Of a stretch of DNA of 64,000 nt, positions 24,099 through 36,007 are shown piece by piece. A model generated the notes under the pieces. The model saw only the letters and a program-made list of their open reading frames with translations, made no database searches and was not told where the DNA came from. Made by a program: the position numbers and the translations under genes. How positions within the stretch are numbered: position 1 is the stretch's first letter; each line of letters begins with the position of its first letter. Source of the DNA: Xiphias gladius (Eukaryota; Chordata; Actinopteri; Istiophoriformes; Xiphiidae); assembly GCF_016859285.1 (NCBI RefSeq), contig NC_053413.1, forward strand, positions 16,139,501 to 16,203,500. Direction: 5' to 3'.

Positions 24099-26686
24099 AC
24101 AGTTTGTGATGTATTGCTGTCATGACCGCACTATAATGTGAGCTATTAAGCGGAGGGTAGCAAGTTACAGAGCTCAGGGGTGACAGGTGTCCCCCGATCT
24201 TCTCAAGGATAATGTGGTCTTGCAGGGACCACGGTCATGGTCAGTGAACTGGAAAAAACAAGCTGTGGGGTCAAGCACTGCCTTTGTGAGTTTGTGTTAC
24301 ATCACGGTTTGAGCGAAGGTGTAAAAAGTGACGATGAGCTCAAGGATGCCTTCATCAAAACGTCCGATCATGTTCCAAGTATATTAATTTTAACAGATTT
24401 TATACTGAATGTTATTTAACACTGTTAATTGTCTTAAAGTGGATATAGAAGCAAAACATTTTTCACGCAAGACGTAGAGACTCTGCCTCTTTTTTTATTT
24501 TACAATAGGTTTGCACTGCCACTTGAAGTGTCAGAAGCTGGAGGATTTAACAATTTATCCTTCACCTTTCGCTATCTGTTTCCACTTTTCTGCACACTCG
24601 CGGAATATTATTCACATGCTGTCAATCACAGCACAAGGTGTTTAGGTGTTTCAACTGACTCAGGTTGGTGGGAGACGGTCCTCTGCAGTTGCCCCATCAT
24701 AGTTGGCGGTTTATTTGTTATTGTGACCATAAATATACTAAAGATGAGATCGACTCAATTTGTAAATTTGTAATCCTGATTAGTACGTTTATTTCCCTCT
24801 AAAAACAAATGTGGATATATACTTTTTTTTTTTTTTTACAAGATCATATTTTTCCTTTTTTTTTTTTTTTCAAATTAGCTGAGCTACTCCACAATCTTTT
24901 CATGTATCCCCCGGGCAATTTGCAGCAGTAAATTGGGGTACAAGTGCTCCTGGTTGGGAATCACTGTACTGGAGAGGGAGAGAAGATGAAATTGTCATGA
25001 CTTGTCAGTGATCATGGCAATTTTCCACTTTCTTAAGCGAGCAGGGAAGCAGTGAAAAATCCCTCATGTCAGTGGAAATTAAACATCTGGATGTGTTGGG
25101 CATATACTGTACCTTGTAACCGTCATTTACCTACTATAGATGTTTCCTCCCCTTGGGCTTATCCCAATTCACTATAACATGGGCGGGAAAAATAAACTAG
25201 ACAAAAACAAAGAAGCTACACATTAATAATTACATATTATTGCATAAAAAAGATAAAATGATAGAAAGGAAATGGTAAGGAATATGGTTTAAATAACAGG
25301 AAAAAGTATAAAATAAATTTGACTTGCATACTGATACTTAAGAAAGTAAATTAGATTAGGTTTCCACCGTTGGGTGAACCTGAGACAGCTATATCTTTTT
25401 ACATGGACTGTGATAACTCTGTCTTTTCTCTCCATTTCAGCACCGAACCACATTTTGAAACCACAGACCACTATCACTTATAAAATAAATGGAGCATTGT
25501 ACAGCCTGCATCTGCAAGGGGACAGTTCCTCCTCCACCTACTATAATTTTGTGTTTGTTTACGATGAGTGATGGTGTGTCGCTGTCAGTGAGAAAAGGGT
25601 ACAGGCCTGTGGAAGAATAAATTACATGTATTGTTGTCTTTTTCTTTTGTATTTAAATCATTTGACACCATTGTTCTGGATGAAAAACACTCAGGCAAAA
25701 AAAAATGATACAATGAAGCATGAATGAAAAAGTGCTTTTTACTCAATTAGAAACAGTTTGCCAGTATTTGTTTACATTAAAACCATGCTTTACATGTGAT
25801 TCATTCATTATTAGTCTTGAATAAAAAGATTCAATGACAGAGTGAATGAGTTAAGGTGAGAAAAATCAGAATAGTTATGTTTTGCAGATGAGGAAATGTG
25901 TGTGAATATGCGTTCAAAAGTCCTAATATGTGTACACAAGACAGAGAAATACAGACACAGGAAGTGATGCAGTCTGGGGGGGGGGGTCGCGGCCCAAAGT
26001 GAGCGGCGCCACTCTCAGCCCACTTCCGAGCACTCTGCAATCCGTCAGGCTGAGTGCTGAGAGCTCCTCTCTCTCTGTCCTCCACTTCGCTAGGGCTTAA
26101 TTACAGCCTTGGACTGCCTCAGGGGCCAAGCCTCCAGAAATGGGGACCATGACAGCTCCACGAACAGACCACTCCAGAAAAATAATTAACCGACCCTGGA
26201 ATTACATGAAAGGTGGCCTTTGCCCTTTTGGCTCTTTTTTTGTTTTGTTTTTTTTGTTCACCATTCAAACCACATCTAATAATCGGATAATTGTCAAAGC
26301 ACTGTATGGGTGCCAGTCAGAACAGAATCAAAGGGAGGAGCTGATCATATTAATGACAATAGAGATCTTTGCATCCAATTCATCTGTGATGAGAGCCTGC
26401 TCGAAAAAGCTCCCAGACAGGAGCACCTATACGAGAGATGGTCATGAGACAATGGGGACAAAAAGAATAACAGTGATCGTGCCGGACTTATCATGTGATC
26501 TGCGGCAGTGTCATTCCCAAACAGCCCCCCACCCCCCCACCCCCCCTCCTCTTTTTCTCCAACACACCTCCATACAGTATGTATGCTCCACACATGCACA
26601 GACACACGTGGACCCCCACTGCCAGACCAAATTGCAAGCAGGAAAGGTAAAAAAGTTGGTTGGTGTTTGAGAGTGAGGCGCTTGCA

Positions 26687-26688
<2 letters not shown>

Positions 26689-26749
<61 letters not shown>

Positions 26750-26755
26750 ACACAT
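26689..26755. repeat. (CA)n microsatellite
   Basis: Nearly pure CA run of about 60 bases with one T interruption near the end. Confidence 0.95.
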
Positions 26756-28499
26756 CCTTCTCCTGGGTTAACCCAGACATGCTCTGCAGACCTCCAGCTG
26801 ATTAAACTATGTGCTTTTCAATCTGCGAGCTTTGGCCCTTGCTGCAGATTCTTGCACTTTTCCCTGTCACTACAGTAACCCCATCCCCTGAATCTCTGCA
26901 CTGCACTCAGACAAAATCCCACCACAGAGCCAGAAGTGGGGGAGCTGCCAAAAGAAGCATTGTAACACACAGCATACATCAAAAACAATCCCCCAAGTTA
27001 CTTTTTAGTGAAAGGAATGCTAATAAGGCATCCTGATTATACATCAATAATGAAAACTAATGTAAACTATTTTTCTCCCTGCCATGGATTGAGTCAAGTG
27101 AACCTATACAATATCGTTGGTCAACTGGGCCCTTAACAGTTGGAGTTGCTGTGTTCTAATGTTAAAAACCAGGATAGAAGTATAATAATAAAAACAGCAT
27201 CATGAAAATAACCACTCACAATTACTCAGAGCAATAACCTGTGGATTTAGTAAAACTGAAGATGAAACTGGGAAAATGCGTGACGTTCAAGTGCAGGTAT
27301 TCAGTAGCTAGTTTATATTTAGCTAAGGGCTCCAGTGCAATAAGCTACAGTAAGCTACAGCCTGGTGAGGCCAATGCAGGCCAGTCTCAGAGCTTCAGGC
27401 GAGCGTATCTGATTTGTCCAAATCATCTTAAAACAGTGGAAAATTGTACGGGATTAGAATTTGACAAGCGCTTGTGGTTGGCCCGCGTAGCCTTTGACAG
27501 CAGGTTATGTTAAACACATGTACAGTAATATCCTGTGTGTGCAAAGGCACATTCTTCACACTCCCTCTTTATTGAGTGGCTGCTCTGCGGGACGACATTC
27601 CTTCAGTACATTGCTCCCTGTGCCCGACGCTCTCCTCTGCTATGCTGAATATGCACAGGTGGCTGTGAGACCCCCATCCAAAGAGCTCTGAGCGGAGGAG
27701 AGGGAGGAAAATCAGCGAGCTTTTTTCAGCATATGAAACAAATGTTTGGCATTCCACCGAGCACTGCTCTGCTGTAGACCTGTCTGTTAACTGGCGGCAG
27801 TACGCCAGGGCTTGTTGGCAACTGATTTGACTTTGAGCTTCCAAGAAATTTCAAAAGCAAAGAGGAACTGTACACCTCGCCTCACCTGCTGTTATTCTTT
27901 TGAGGTACTTTGGACATTCCTTGCTGGTGTATTCCCCCTCTCATCTGTAACCAATTAATAGTGGACCTACAAACGCTACAGATGTAATTACTCAGGAATT
28001 TTCTCACTTACACGTGTGGTATGTGTCCTTATTTTAAGGTCTGCATTGTAGCACTGACAAATGACCAGAACAGGCCCAACTATGTCGCACATCCTAACAA
28101 CAAGTTCAGAGACAACTGCTCCACTGAATGTGTGAGGAACAGGTACACGAGGTGCTTTCTTTGATGACACAAAAACACTGAGTACCATATGGGCAGGCCA
28201 CCTTGAATTATGCGTGGCTGTCGGGTTTCCTCCTTGTCATGAACAACACTGATTGTGTGGACTGACTGCAGAAGGTCTGGTGGCTGAATTATATTCTGAC
28301 CTTCATCTGGCCATCATGAAACCGGTATATTATAAAATGGCATCGCCGGGATCTTCTTTGTTTCATTTACAAAACTCGGCCTCGCGACAAGCATCGAATC
28401 TGCAAATGAGGCCAGTTTAATGGTACTATTGACCAATTGCAACCTTTTGAAGCCACGGTTCTGCAGAGGACCAAGTTCTTTGAGAGATATTACATACTA

Positions 28500-28880
28500 A
28501 GTGTATAAATTCCCGTTTTATAAATTGATGGAAGAAGTCAATTGTACTTACAAGTTTTAAAAGTAAAAGCCCTCCTTATTTAGACTGATAAACATTATAA
28601 TGTTCTTACTGATAAATTAATGTGTAAGCAGCATTTTTATATTCTAGATGGTCAGGCAAACAATTACACACACAGCTGGGTTGTTTCATGTCCAAAAAGG
28701 CACCATATATAGTAAGATAACCATTTGTTTTTTATGCAAAATATTATTTTGCAAAGTGCCCAACAACTATAGCTGTCAAATAAACGTACTGGGATAGAAG
28801 TGTAAAGTGTAAAGTGAAGTAGGCTTGCAATTACCAGAAGAAGTACTTGAGTACAGGTTCTTAGTTACATTCCACCAAAG
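28500..28880. repeat. Dispersed teleost repeat fragment(s)
   Basis: Segments such as AAAAGTAAAAGCCCTCCTTA and, on the other strand, TGGAATGTAACTAAGAACCT with ACTCAAGTACTTC resemble the ACTTTACTCAAGTA family also seen at 38310-38620. Boundaries are uncertain. Confidence 0.4.
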
Positions 28881-29056
28881 GTTTTGTACTTGTTATTTAA
28901 TTCCTCATCTGTTACCGGGCTGCACTGTTGTACCTCACAGTGTATCAGGAGCTTGAAATAATCATCTTATGTATGGACTGGTCACAGTTTATGCGCTTAA
29001 ACCATAACCAGGTCATGCAGGGTCATGCGCAGCAGCCTCTTGGGTCCCAGATCAGT

Positions 29057-29059
<3 letters not shown>

Positions 29060-29089
<30 letters not shown>
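29060..29089. repeat. (CA)n microsatellite
   Basis: Pure CA run of about 30 bases. Confidence 0.95.
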
Positions 29090-29091
<2 letters not shown>

Positions 29092-29662
29092 CAAACACAT
29101 ACTCAGGTGAATACTACACGGAAAATAGGAAAAAAAAAAAAACACAAACATATGGCAGATAAAGCTTCCTACGTTCACTGCAAGTATCCCCGACTCACTG
29201 AAAAATTACATGCACACATACTGGCGCCCCCTGCGAATGAATCCGCGCATCGCAGAGGCTTGGCTCTACCGTGTGTGGGCTCTTCAAACTGAGACCTGAC
29301 ACACATTAGAACCATTTCTTTGGCTATTTCTCACGGGTTGCATGGTCATTTCCTAGAATGTGTGTCTGATAACCTGCCGCTCTGCATTACATATTAGAAT
29401 TTGGGCTATGCAGGATATTCAGACCTCAACCAAATCCCTCAGCTAAGGTCAAAAAAAAAAAAAAAAACTGCATCGGCCAATCACTGTTCTTAAACGTATT
29501 TCATTCAAAAATCAGTATTAACGAGCCATACCGTAAATGTTGCCCCACTGGTCTGCACGTTGCCCCGGCACATTGCTCTGGTGGTTTAAAAGGAATAACG
29601 GAGTCGAGGCGATTCATCAGTAGACCACAAGCTATTCGTGGGTGTGACTACAGTCTGGGGTC

Positions 29663-29670
29663 TATATATT
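29663..29670 (+). promoter_or_regulatory. igfbp3: TATA box of igfbp3
   Basis: TATATATT about 120 bases before the start codon. Transcription would begin near 29693, giving a 5' UTR of about 90 bases. Mammalian IGFBP3 also has a TATA-containing promoter. Confidence 0.55.
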
Positions 29671-29785
29671 GAGATGTTTTGGCCGGTGGCTTTATCTGAA
29701 TGAGAGAGCAGCTGACCAGAGAAAGGTCACCACGGTAGGACAGTGCGCGTCCTCACTTTGACACCATATGCTCCCAGACGCCACA

Positions 29786-30158
29786 ATGGATTCCCGTTTT
29801 CGCGCACTTTGCGTGACATTTGTCCTGGCCTCGTTCACCCGGAGGTCAGGTGCGGTCGGACCGGTTATCCGATGCGAGCCATGTGATGCCGGAGCGCGGC
29901 TTGTGTGCAAACCTTTGCCCAAGGACTGCGCCGAGAAAGTCCGCGAACCGGGCTGCGGCTGCTGCCTGACTTGCGCGCTGAGCTTCGGCCAGCCGTGCGG
30001 CGTGTACACCGGGAGATGTGGCTCCGGACTGACTTGTCAGCATCAGCCCGGAGAGACGAAGCCTCTGCAGGCGCTGCTGGAGGGACGGGGGGTCTGCGCG
30101 AACGCCACGAACAAGAGACCAGCCGCCAGACCGACACCTCCGGTCAACGAGCTACCAG
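29786..30158 (+). CDS. igfbp3: igfbp3 exon 1: signal peptide and N-domain
   Basis: 373 nt ending in phase 1. Encodes the signal peptide, GPVIRCEPCDAG, EPGCGCCLTCALSFGQPCGV and RGVC, for twelve conserved N-domain cysteines. Donor GTAAAT. Confidence 0.96.
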
Positions 30159-33100
30159 GTAAATCTTGCGCGTGCACCCTCGCTCCATTTGCGTCCGCTT
30201 CGCACTTTTGGAAAACTCGTCACTGTTCAGTACAGGTTAGTCGTGTCCACCGACGGTCGTTGCAATAACTCTACAGGCTTTTGATTTATTACCCGCTGGA
30301 ATCTGCAAGCTTCCAATGGCAAGGAAATGTGTGTTGATAGGACGCAGAGGGGCAGTTACATAGCTTTGGATGTCAACTGGGCAAGATGGCCCTAGTGTAA
30401 TGCACGGTCAGTAGTCAGTGTATGGACTCGCAAGCGCCGAGCAACACGTTTTCAATGGCACAACACAAGTCCCTCTGAGAGCCACAGTCGCTAGCTGATG
30501 TCACTCATTAATTGCTCTTCATTTATGGAAAGAAAGGGGTGGAGGATGAGACGGTCTGGAGCACATTTAAGGAAAGATCTGCGATGCCCAGGGGAACTTT
30601 GACTGTGCAACAAAAGCGGTGCAGAAAGGTGCGAGGACACGAGACCTCCCTGGATCAATTACCAAAGACTGAATGTTGATTAGGTGATATAGCTGTTTAG
30701 CTTGGGCCCCCAAAAGGGGGACTAAGTGGATTCAACGTTTGAGGCAGAAACACATTTGGAATGTGACAGCGGTCATATTGCATGTTTCTGTTAATTTCCT
30801 GTCAAAACTGAGAGATAGATATAATTTCAGGGCGTGCTTCTGAAAAATGGAATACTCGTGTCCCCCAGGCTGATCTCCGGCTGTAAAAGTTAAATACGTC
30901 TGAATCAACATTAAAGAGTACTCCCTTAAATGGAAGATTATATATCCCAGTTTACTGTTTTGCGAATAAACACATGTTGTTCTCAAACCTCAGCAGAGAA
31001 TATTGACACTCAGGACGAGGAGCGGAATTCCACCGGCTCAGGCCTTCAGATCTCGTACAGCACCCACAGACCCATGGGACCCCTGAGACCTCCGCTTCAC
31101 CCTTTTTTCCCCTCTGCAAAGTCAGCAGTTATCCTGAGACGGGAGCAGCAGAAGCGAACCCAGAGCTTTAAAATGGAGGAGCTCCCAGGACCACTCATCA
31201 CAGACCAGCAAAACTTCTCTCTAGAGACCAAACAGGAGCCTGAGTATGTAAGTACCACAACCAATATTTTTCTGCCTTCAGAGCACACTGGAGTTATGTT
31301 TTTCCCCTCTTCCTCTGAGTTTTGGTGTTTTTCTCCCCGCGCGGGTGATGAAATGTGTTGGGTAGCGGTGCCGACGGCTGGCAGGCTTCGTGAGCAGTAG
31401 AGTGGCATGGCAGCGAGCGGGTACGATGGCCCTGTGGCTGACCTGGGTCAGGCGGTTGTTTGGCCACAAGGCGTCCGCGTGCCGGGTGCACTGAGAGCCA
31501 GTGAATGATGGATTGGCCTATGCGAGTGCCTGTTGGGAAGCCCTGCTGCTATTTTGATCTTCTCTTTGGACAGAGAAGTGAGCACACACTAGTAATGGGC
31601 TTTGACTGGCTGCTTTGATTAGTGACTGGAGTACTTGGACTTGAGGAAAAGCCTTTTGGCTCTCTCTTTGAGCCCTTTGAATTCACTTTATCCCCCATCC
31701 TTTGTGTAAAGTGTAGGAGTTCTAAGCAGCTTTGGAAAACTGTTAAGCCCCCGCAAGTCGGTCAGTTGAATTCATTTCTCACCCGTCACCTCTTTCATAT
31801 TGCAGCCACCATTGTTTAAGTATTACAGCAGAACAGTGTGTGATGCAGCGTGAGCCAGCTTTGTTAACGTCTTTATTTACAAAACCATTAAATCTGTGTC
31901 AAAATCACGCTGCTGAGGGGAAATACCTTGAGCTAACGGCATTAGCTGCATTCAGATTTGTTGAAGTGCTCTCGAGTTCGAGCTGGAAACAAGCATTCAA
32001 GTTATGGGGAAAGTGCACTAACTTCTTATGTGTTCCCTCATCTGTAGGGTCCCTGTCGGAGAGAGATTGAGAGCATTCTCAGCAGCCTCAAGATTACAGA
32101 CATACTCAACCCCAGAGGTTTCCGCATACCAAACTGTGACAAGAAGGGCTTCTATAAGAAAAAGCAGGTAAAACAGCACATTCAAAGGCCCATCATTTGA
32201 TACTGACTACAGGATAATTATAGATTCATGCATCAATTTCAAGAGAGACTGCACATTATTTAAAGATCTGCTTAAAAAAAAACAGAAAAACTTTCAACTT
32301 GTTTACTACTTTAAAAGCTGCACAAAGAGAACACGCACCTCCCTTTTCACAGGCTACATTAATAAAGATTCAATGCTAAATTCTAGAGACTCAAACTTTA
32401 GGTCTCCTGCAGCCCAATTACAGATTTGTAGCTGTCCTACAGTATTCATTGGTAGTTATTAGAGCCTCATCATTGCACCACCACACCAGTGAGGTAGACC
32501 CTAGCCGCTGACTCTGGAGACAGGAACCACAGGGGCCAAACCCCAGTGGGGTTGACGGCTGGGACGATGGCCGTTTAACGGGAACCCTCCCAGGGAGACA
32601 GACGTCAAGGTGGCCACCGGCACCCGATGCGCTCGCCCCATAATTGCTGGACTTTTGAGAAGCAGGCACAGAAATAGAGCTGCAGCCATCCCCACGCTCA
32701 CATGGTTCACCCACGATTGGGTTGTAATAAATGAGTGGTTCTGACGCATTCATATGGAGGCACTTAGGGCTCCCGCGCCACTGCATCACTGAAGCAGCTT
32801 TTCTTATTACATAGCAGTCCCTCCTGCTTAATGGAAGTGTTCTCTTTGACCTGCAATCATCTTATAACCAGCCTCACAACGCCAGGCTCATTGTCTTTGT
32901 TTATGTAGAATGGACCTAGTGTACCATGCTGAGCCCTCAGGCGCTGAAGGAGTGGCAGACCTTTCATGTTGGTCAGTTTAACTTGGACGTTTTTGCATGA
33001 TTTTAAGCAAAAACTTCTCTTATTGCGGCTCTTGATAACAGTAAATGTCTTTTTAGAGTAGAAAAAAACTACTCTGCAGATTCCACGCTGGAGGCAGATC

Positions 33101-33970
33101 AAGTCAATTCAATTGTGCTTACATTTTTGATTACTGTATTAGTTTTCCTACCATCCAATTTGTGATACTTTTGTTTTGCAGCGGAAATTTTAAATCCCTT
33201 ATGATACATTTCTGTCCTCACAAGATGCAGACAGACCCTCGATCAAACCCCTATGAAATATCGAACTAAATAAGGATGTCCTCCCTCCTGATCAGCTCTG
33301 ACTCCTCTGTGGAGCAGCAGCACAGTTGCTTTAGCCCTTGAAATGAATGGCTGCATGTTTTACTAGAGTGGAGGTTGACCTTTAGTAAAATTGGCAGTAA
33401 AATAACAGCCCTTGGGTAGCTCCACAGACTCTGTAAGTCATTTGTAGTACCCATAATTTGGAGCTGTGGGGTATAATCAGCAACAGATGATTCGTACTGG
33501 CCACCAGCTTCTGAAAATAGATCTTGGTTCTCAGTTGTTCACAAACGGGACTAAGCAAATATTTTACCAGGTTTCTGTTTACCTTAAAGGTCTCTATATG
33601 TGTGTGTAACAGGAGGTAGACCATAAAAGCAGCTCAAAATACCACAGCGTGTTGGATAGCCAAGGCTGCATCGACTCAGCACAATCTGACCATTAATGCC
33701 ACTTAACTATTGCTGTTCTACTTCATTGAGTAAAGTGGCTCGTTACCCATAATGCTGCATATTCAACTGGATTTACACATTTAGCAGCCTTCCCCCTTCT
33801 ATTTCTCTTCCCTCCTTTCACCCTGTCCCTTCTTTCGCTTTCAGTGCCGTCCATCCAAAGGCAGAAAGCGTGGCTTCTGTTGGTGTGTGGACAAATACGG
33901 GCAGCCGTTGCCAGGTTTTGATGGGAAGGAGCGAGGAGACGCCCAGTACTACAACTCCGAGAGCCAATAG
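29786..33970 (+). CDS. igfbp3: Insulin-like growth factor binding protein 3
   Basis: Secreted carrier of IGF-1/IGF-2. Coding exons 29786-30158, 30994-31247, 32048-32167 and 33845-33970 join to 290 residues (human 291). The ATG at 29786 was chosen over 29768 for its Kozak context (CCACAATGG) and because a signal peptide follows directly. Order: signal peptide (about 1-25), N-domain with all 12 cysteines and the GCGCC motif, variable linker, then a thyroglobulin type-1 C-domain with CWCVD. The basic stretch KKKQCRPSKGRKRG, typical of IGFBP-3 heparin, nuclear-import and acid-labile-subunit binding, spans the last splice. Oddity: the sixth C-domain cysteine is Tyr (residue 284). Four exons in the family pattern; next gene igfbp1 is tail-to-tail. 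IGFBP5 also shares the basic region, but synteny with tns3 and igfbp1 favours igfbp3. Confidence 0.95.
30994..31247 (+). CDS. igfbp3: igfbp3 exon 2: variable linker
   Basis: 254 nt, phase 1 to 0. Ser/Thr/Pro-rich linker (SGLQISYSTHRPMGPLRPPL), ending KQEPEY at a GTAAGT donor. The acceptor is a tandem CAGCAG; using the second AG (start 30997) would drop one Ala and keep the frame. Confidence 0.9.
32048..32167 (+). CDS. igfbp3: igfbp3 exon 3: C-domain
   Basis: 120 nt, phase 0 to 0: GPCRREIESILSSLKI, then PNCDKKGFYKKKQ. This is the first half of the thyroglobulin type-1 domain. Confidence 0.97.
33845..33970 (+). CDS. igfbp3: igfbp3 exon 4: C-domain and stop
   Basis: 126 nt: CRPSKGRKRGFCWCVDKYGQ, PLPGFDGKERGDAQ, YYNSESQ, TAG at 33968. 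The codon at 33947-33949 is TAC (Tyr) where the family has Cys. Confidence 0.97.
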   Translation, partial: CRPSKGRKRGFCWCVDKYGQPLPGFDGKERGDAQYYNSESQ

Positions 33971-34885
33971 GAGCAGAGCAGGACGGAGGGAGGGAGGGTG
34001 GGAGTAAGAGCAAGAAGAATTGTAAACAAATGGAGACACTGAGGATATTGGGAGAGAGGTCAAGAGATGGCTCAACCGATATGTGGATGTTTGCTATTTC
34101 TATCTGTTGCCTGTGGGACCTTTTTCTGAGGCAAGGGGAACAGAGGAAGAATACCAGGAGGAAAAAGCCTCCGTGTTGCAGATACAGTCTGTACTTTTCT
34201 GTGACAGATGGATGCTTTATAAGCTTTTTGTCTCTCACCCAACCTGGACAGCTTCTGAGAAGAGGATACACTTAAAGAATTTATCTCAGAGACCTTGCTC
34301 TGATCATAAGACACAGAGACATTTGTACTTGTCAGAAACATTGATGAGAGTGCTCTTCATTTACGCACAATCAAGTGGCATTGCACATGTGTACATGCTT
34401 GTGATATGTAATCATAATTGTATGCTTGTGATTTGTTATAAAGACATTGTGTGTGGTCGTGACAACCATAAAATGTATGTATGTCTGAATATGTCTCTCA
34501 GAGTAAATATGCGGTGCCTTACTATGGATTCCTGTTCTATGAGTTCCACTTTTTGCAGTTGCTTCCTGCTCCTCAGGGAGTTGGATTAGACCGTACAGCT
34601 TGAACACTACAGTGCATATGCAGTTTTTACTCTGGATCTCAAGCCACAGAAAGAAAAAGAGGGACATTTTCTATTATCTGTACCGTGGTTGTTACTGTTT
34701 CTGTTGTCAATTTGCATAAGCTTAATTTTTGGGATAAAGGCCACAAACCATTATCTCTGATCTCTGTCTAGCCAGTGATAATGTTCATCACTTGCCTTGA
34801 TTTAAGTAAATATACTGTTTGCATGTACAATGCAACCCTCAGAAGTCTATTTTTACTTAATAAAGGCAGTATAAAATGATACAGG
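33971..34885 (+). other. igfbp3: igfbp3 3' UTR (predicted)
   Basis: Runs from the stop to the AATAAA at 34859. No other coding signal is seen. Confidence 0.65.
34859..34864 (+). terminator. igfbp3: Poly(A) signal AATAAA of igfbp3
   Basis: Canonical hexamer followed by a T-rich then TG-rich downstream element (TTTTTTGCAGTGTGAG). Confidence 0.7.
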
Positions 34886-34959
34886 TATTTCATTTTTCAT
34901 TTTTTGCAGTGTGAGAGAAACCAAATTGGGAAAATACTTTAAAACATGACACCATCATG

Positions 34960-35881
34960 ATGAAATAATATAATATTTAATTTGATGTACATCCACAGAA
35001 TTAGACTATATACATTGTTTCAACAAAACCAATAATGGAATAGCAGCATTCCTGGCAAATAGCATTCACAAACAATTGGGTCCACTGCACATGACCTCAA
35101 CAAAAAACAAAAGCATGAAAAAAAGCATGCAACACGACTGAATCGTAATAAATACTAGAATAGAAGCTAAAATAGGTCAAAACACCACAATGACCCTCTA
35201 GACAAATAAAAAGGTGAGAAAAATGTGTAGCTGAGTTTAGCCCTCAGCGACCCTCTGCTAAACCTGTGGACCTGCAGAGACTAGGAGAGGTAGACAAATG
35301 CGGACGAACCCATGCCAAACCTCACAGTGGCTTGGATGAGCCCTGATATGTTTGTACTTGGCCACTGTGCACATACTTCTGGCACTTTAAGTATTTCCCC
35401 CAATACCCATTGAGGAAACGCCAATGGAGATACATTCAGACAATGTCAACATGTTGAATGAATGAGCGGCTGTGTTGTTTTGTGCCATGCACAGCTCCAG
35501 TTTTGAATGAATGAAAAAAACTGATGCTGAAGACTCTGAAATGGGCTTGGCATAGCTGCGGACCTGTGGTTTTGAGCAATGGAGTTATTTAGTCAGAAAC
35601 ACAAATGTATACAGTGTTGCCCTATTTACAATTGAAAAAAATAGGCAAACATATAAAAAATCTAAAAACGACAAATGGTTAATGCTAGGAAGAATATACA
35701 AGTAGTGAATAAATAAGTCTTGTCACATACATCATGTAAATAAAATGAATAAGTGTGTTTTTGTAAAATGAAGACAGTTCATCAGGTGGTTGCATGTAGA
35801 TATTAAGTTAAGAAACGTGTGCTTGTATCTGTATGTGTCTGTATATGCATCTGGGTTTATGATTGAGAACGTGTCCGTCTC
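34960..35881 (-). other. igfbp1: igfbp1 3' UTR (predicted)
   Basis: AT-rich, gene-free sequence between the igfbp1 stop and the candidate ATTAAA. Extent is inferred. Confidence 0.5.
34976..34981 (-). terminator. igfbp1: Candidate poly(A) signal ATTAAA of igfbp1
   Basis: TTTAAT on the plus strand, i.e. ATTAAA on the minus strand, about 0.9 kb after the igfbp1 stop. No closer canonical hexamer was seen on this strand. Confidence 0.4.
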
Positions 35882-36007
35882 TCAGTGCGTAACTTCTTGA
35901 TGACACTCTGAATCGCCAAGCAGGTCACTCGATCCTGGGATCTTCTTCCCGTTCCAGGAGGAGACACACCAGCAGCGAGCAGGCGGTCCGACCAGAGATG
36001 ACTCACA
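35882..36007 (-). CDS. igfbp1: igfbp1 exon 4: C-domain and stop
   Basis: 126 nt: CESSLVGPPARCWCVSSWNG, KKIPGSSDLLGDSEC, HQEVTH, TGA. CWCV is intact and the last Cys is present. Confidence 0.97.
   Translation of the reverse strand, partial: CESSLVGPPARCWCVSSWNGKKIPGSSDLLGDSECHQEVTH

Larger units (their letters stand above)
22081..29660. other. tns3-igfbp3 intergenic region
   Basis: About 7.6 kb with no supported gene. It holds a (TTA)n run near 24058-24098, a (CA)n tract at 26689-26755, a G-run near 25976-25986, a dispersed-repeat fragment around 28500-28880 and (CA)n at 29060-29089. Distal igfbp3 control elements could lie here, but none can be named from sequence alone. Confidence 0.6.

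Noticed and set aside
26345-26780. Open frames on both strands around a CA tract
   Set aside because: Translations are dominated by VCVC or THTH repeats from (CA)n with no conserved flanks.
29846-30137. Several frames overlapping igfbp3 exon 1
   Set aside because: GC-rich shadows of the IGFBP N-domain; only the 29786 frame shows the cysteine pattern.
33723-34271. 182-residue minus-strand frame over igfbp3 exon 4 and its 3' UTR
   Set aside because: Antisense shadow; no domain and no promoter or splice support.
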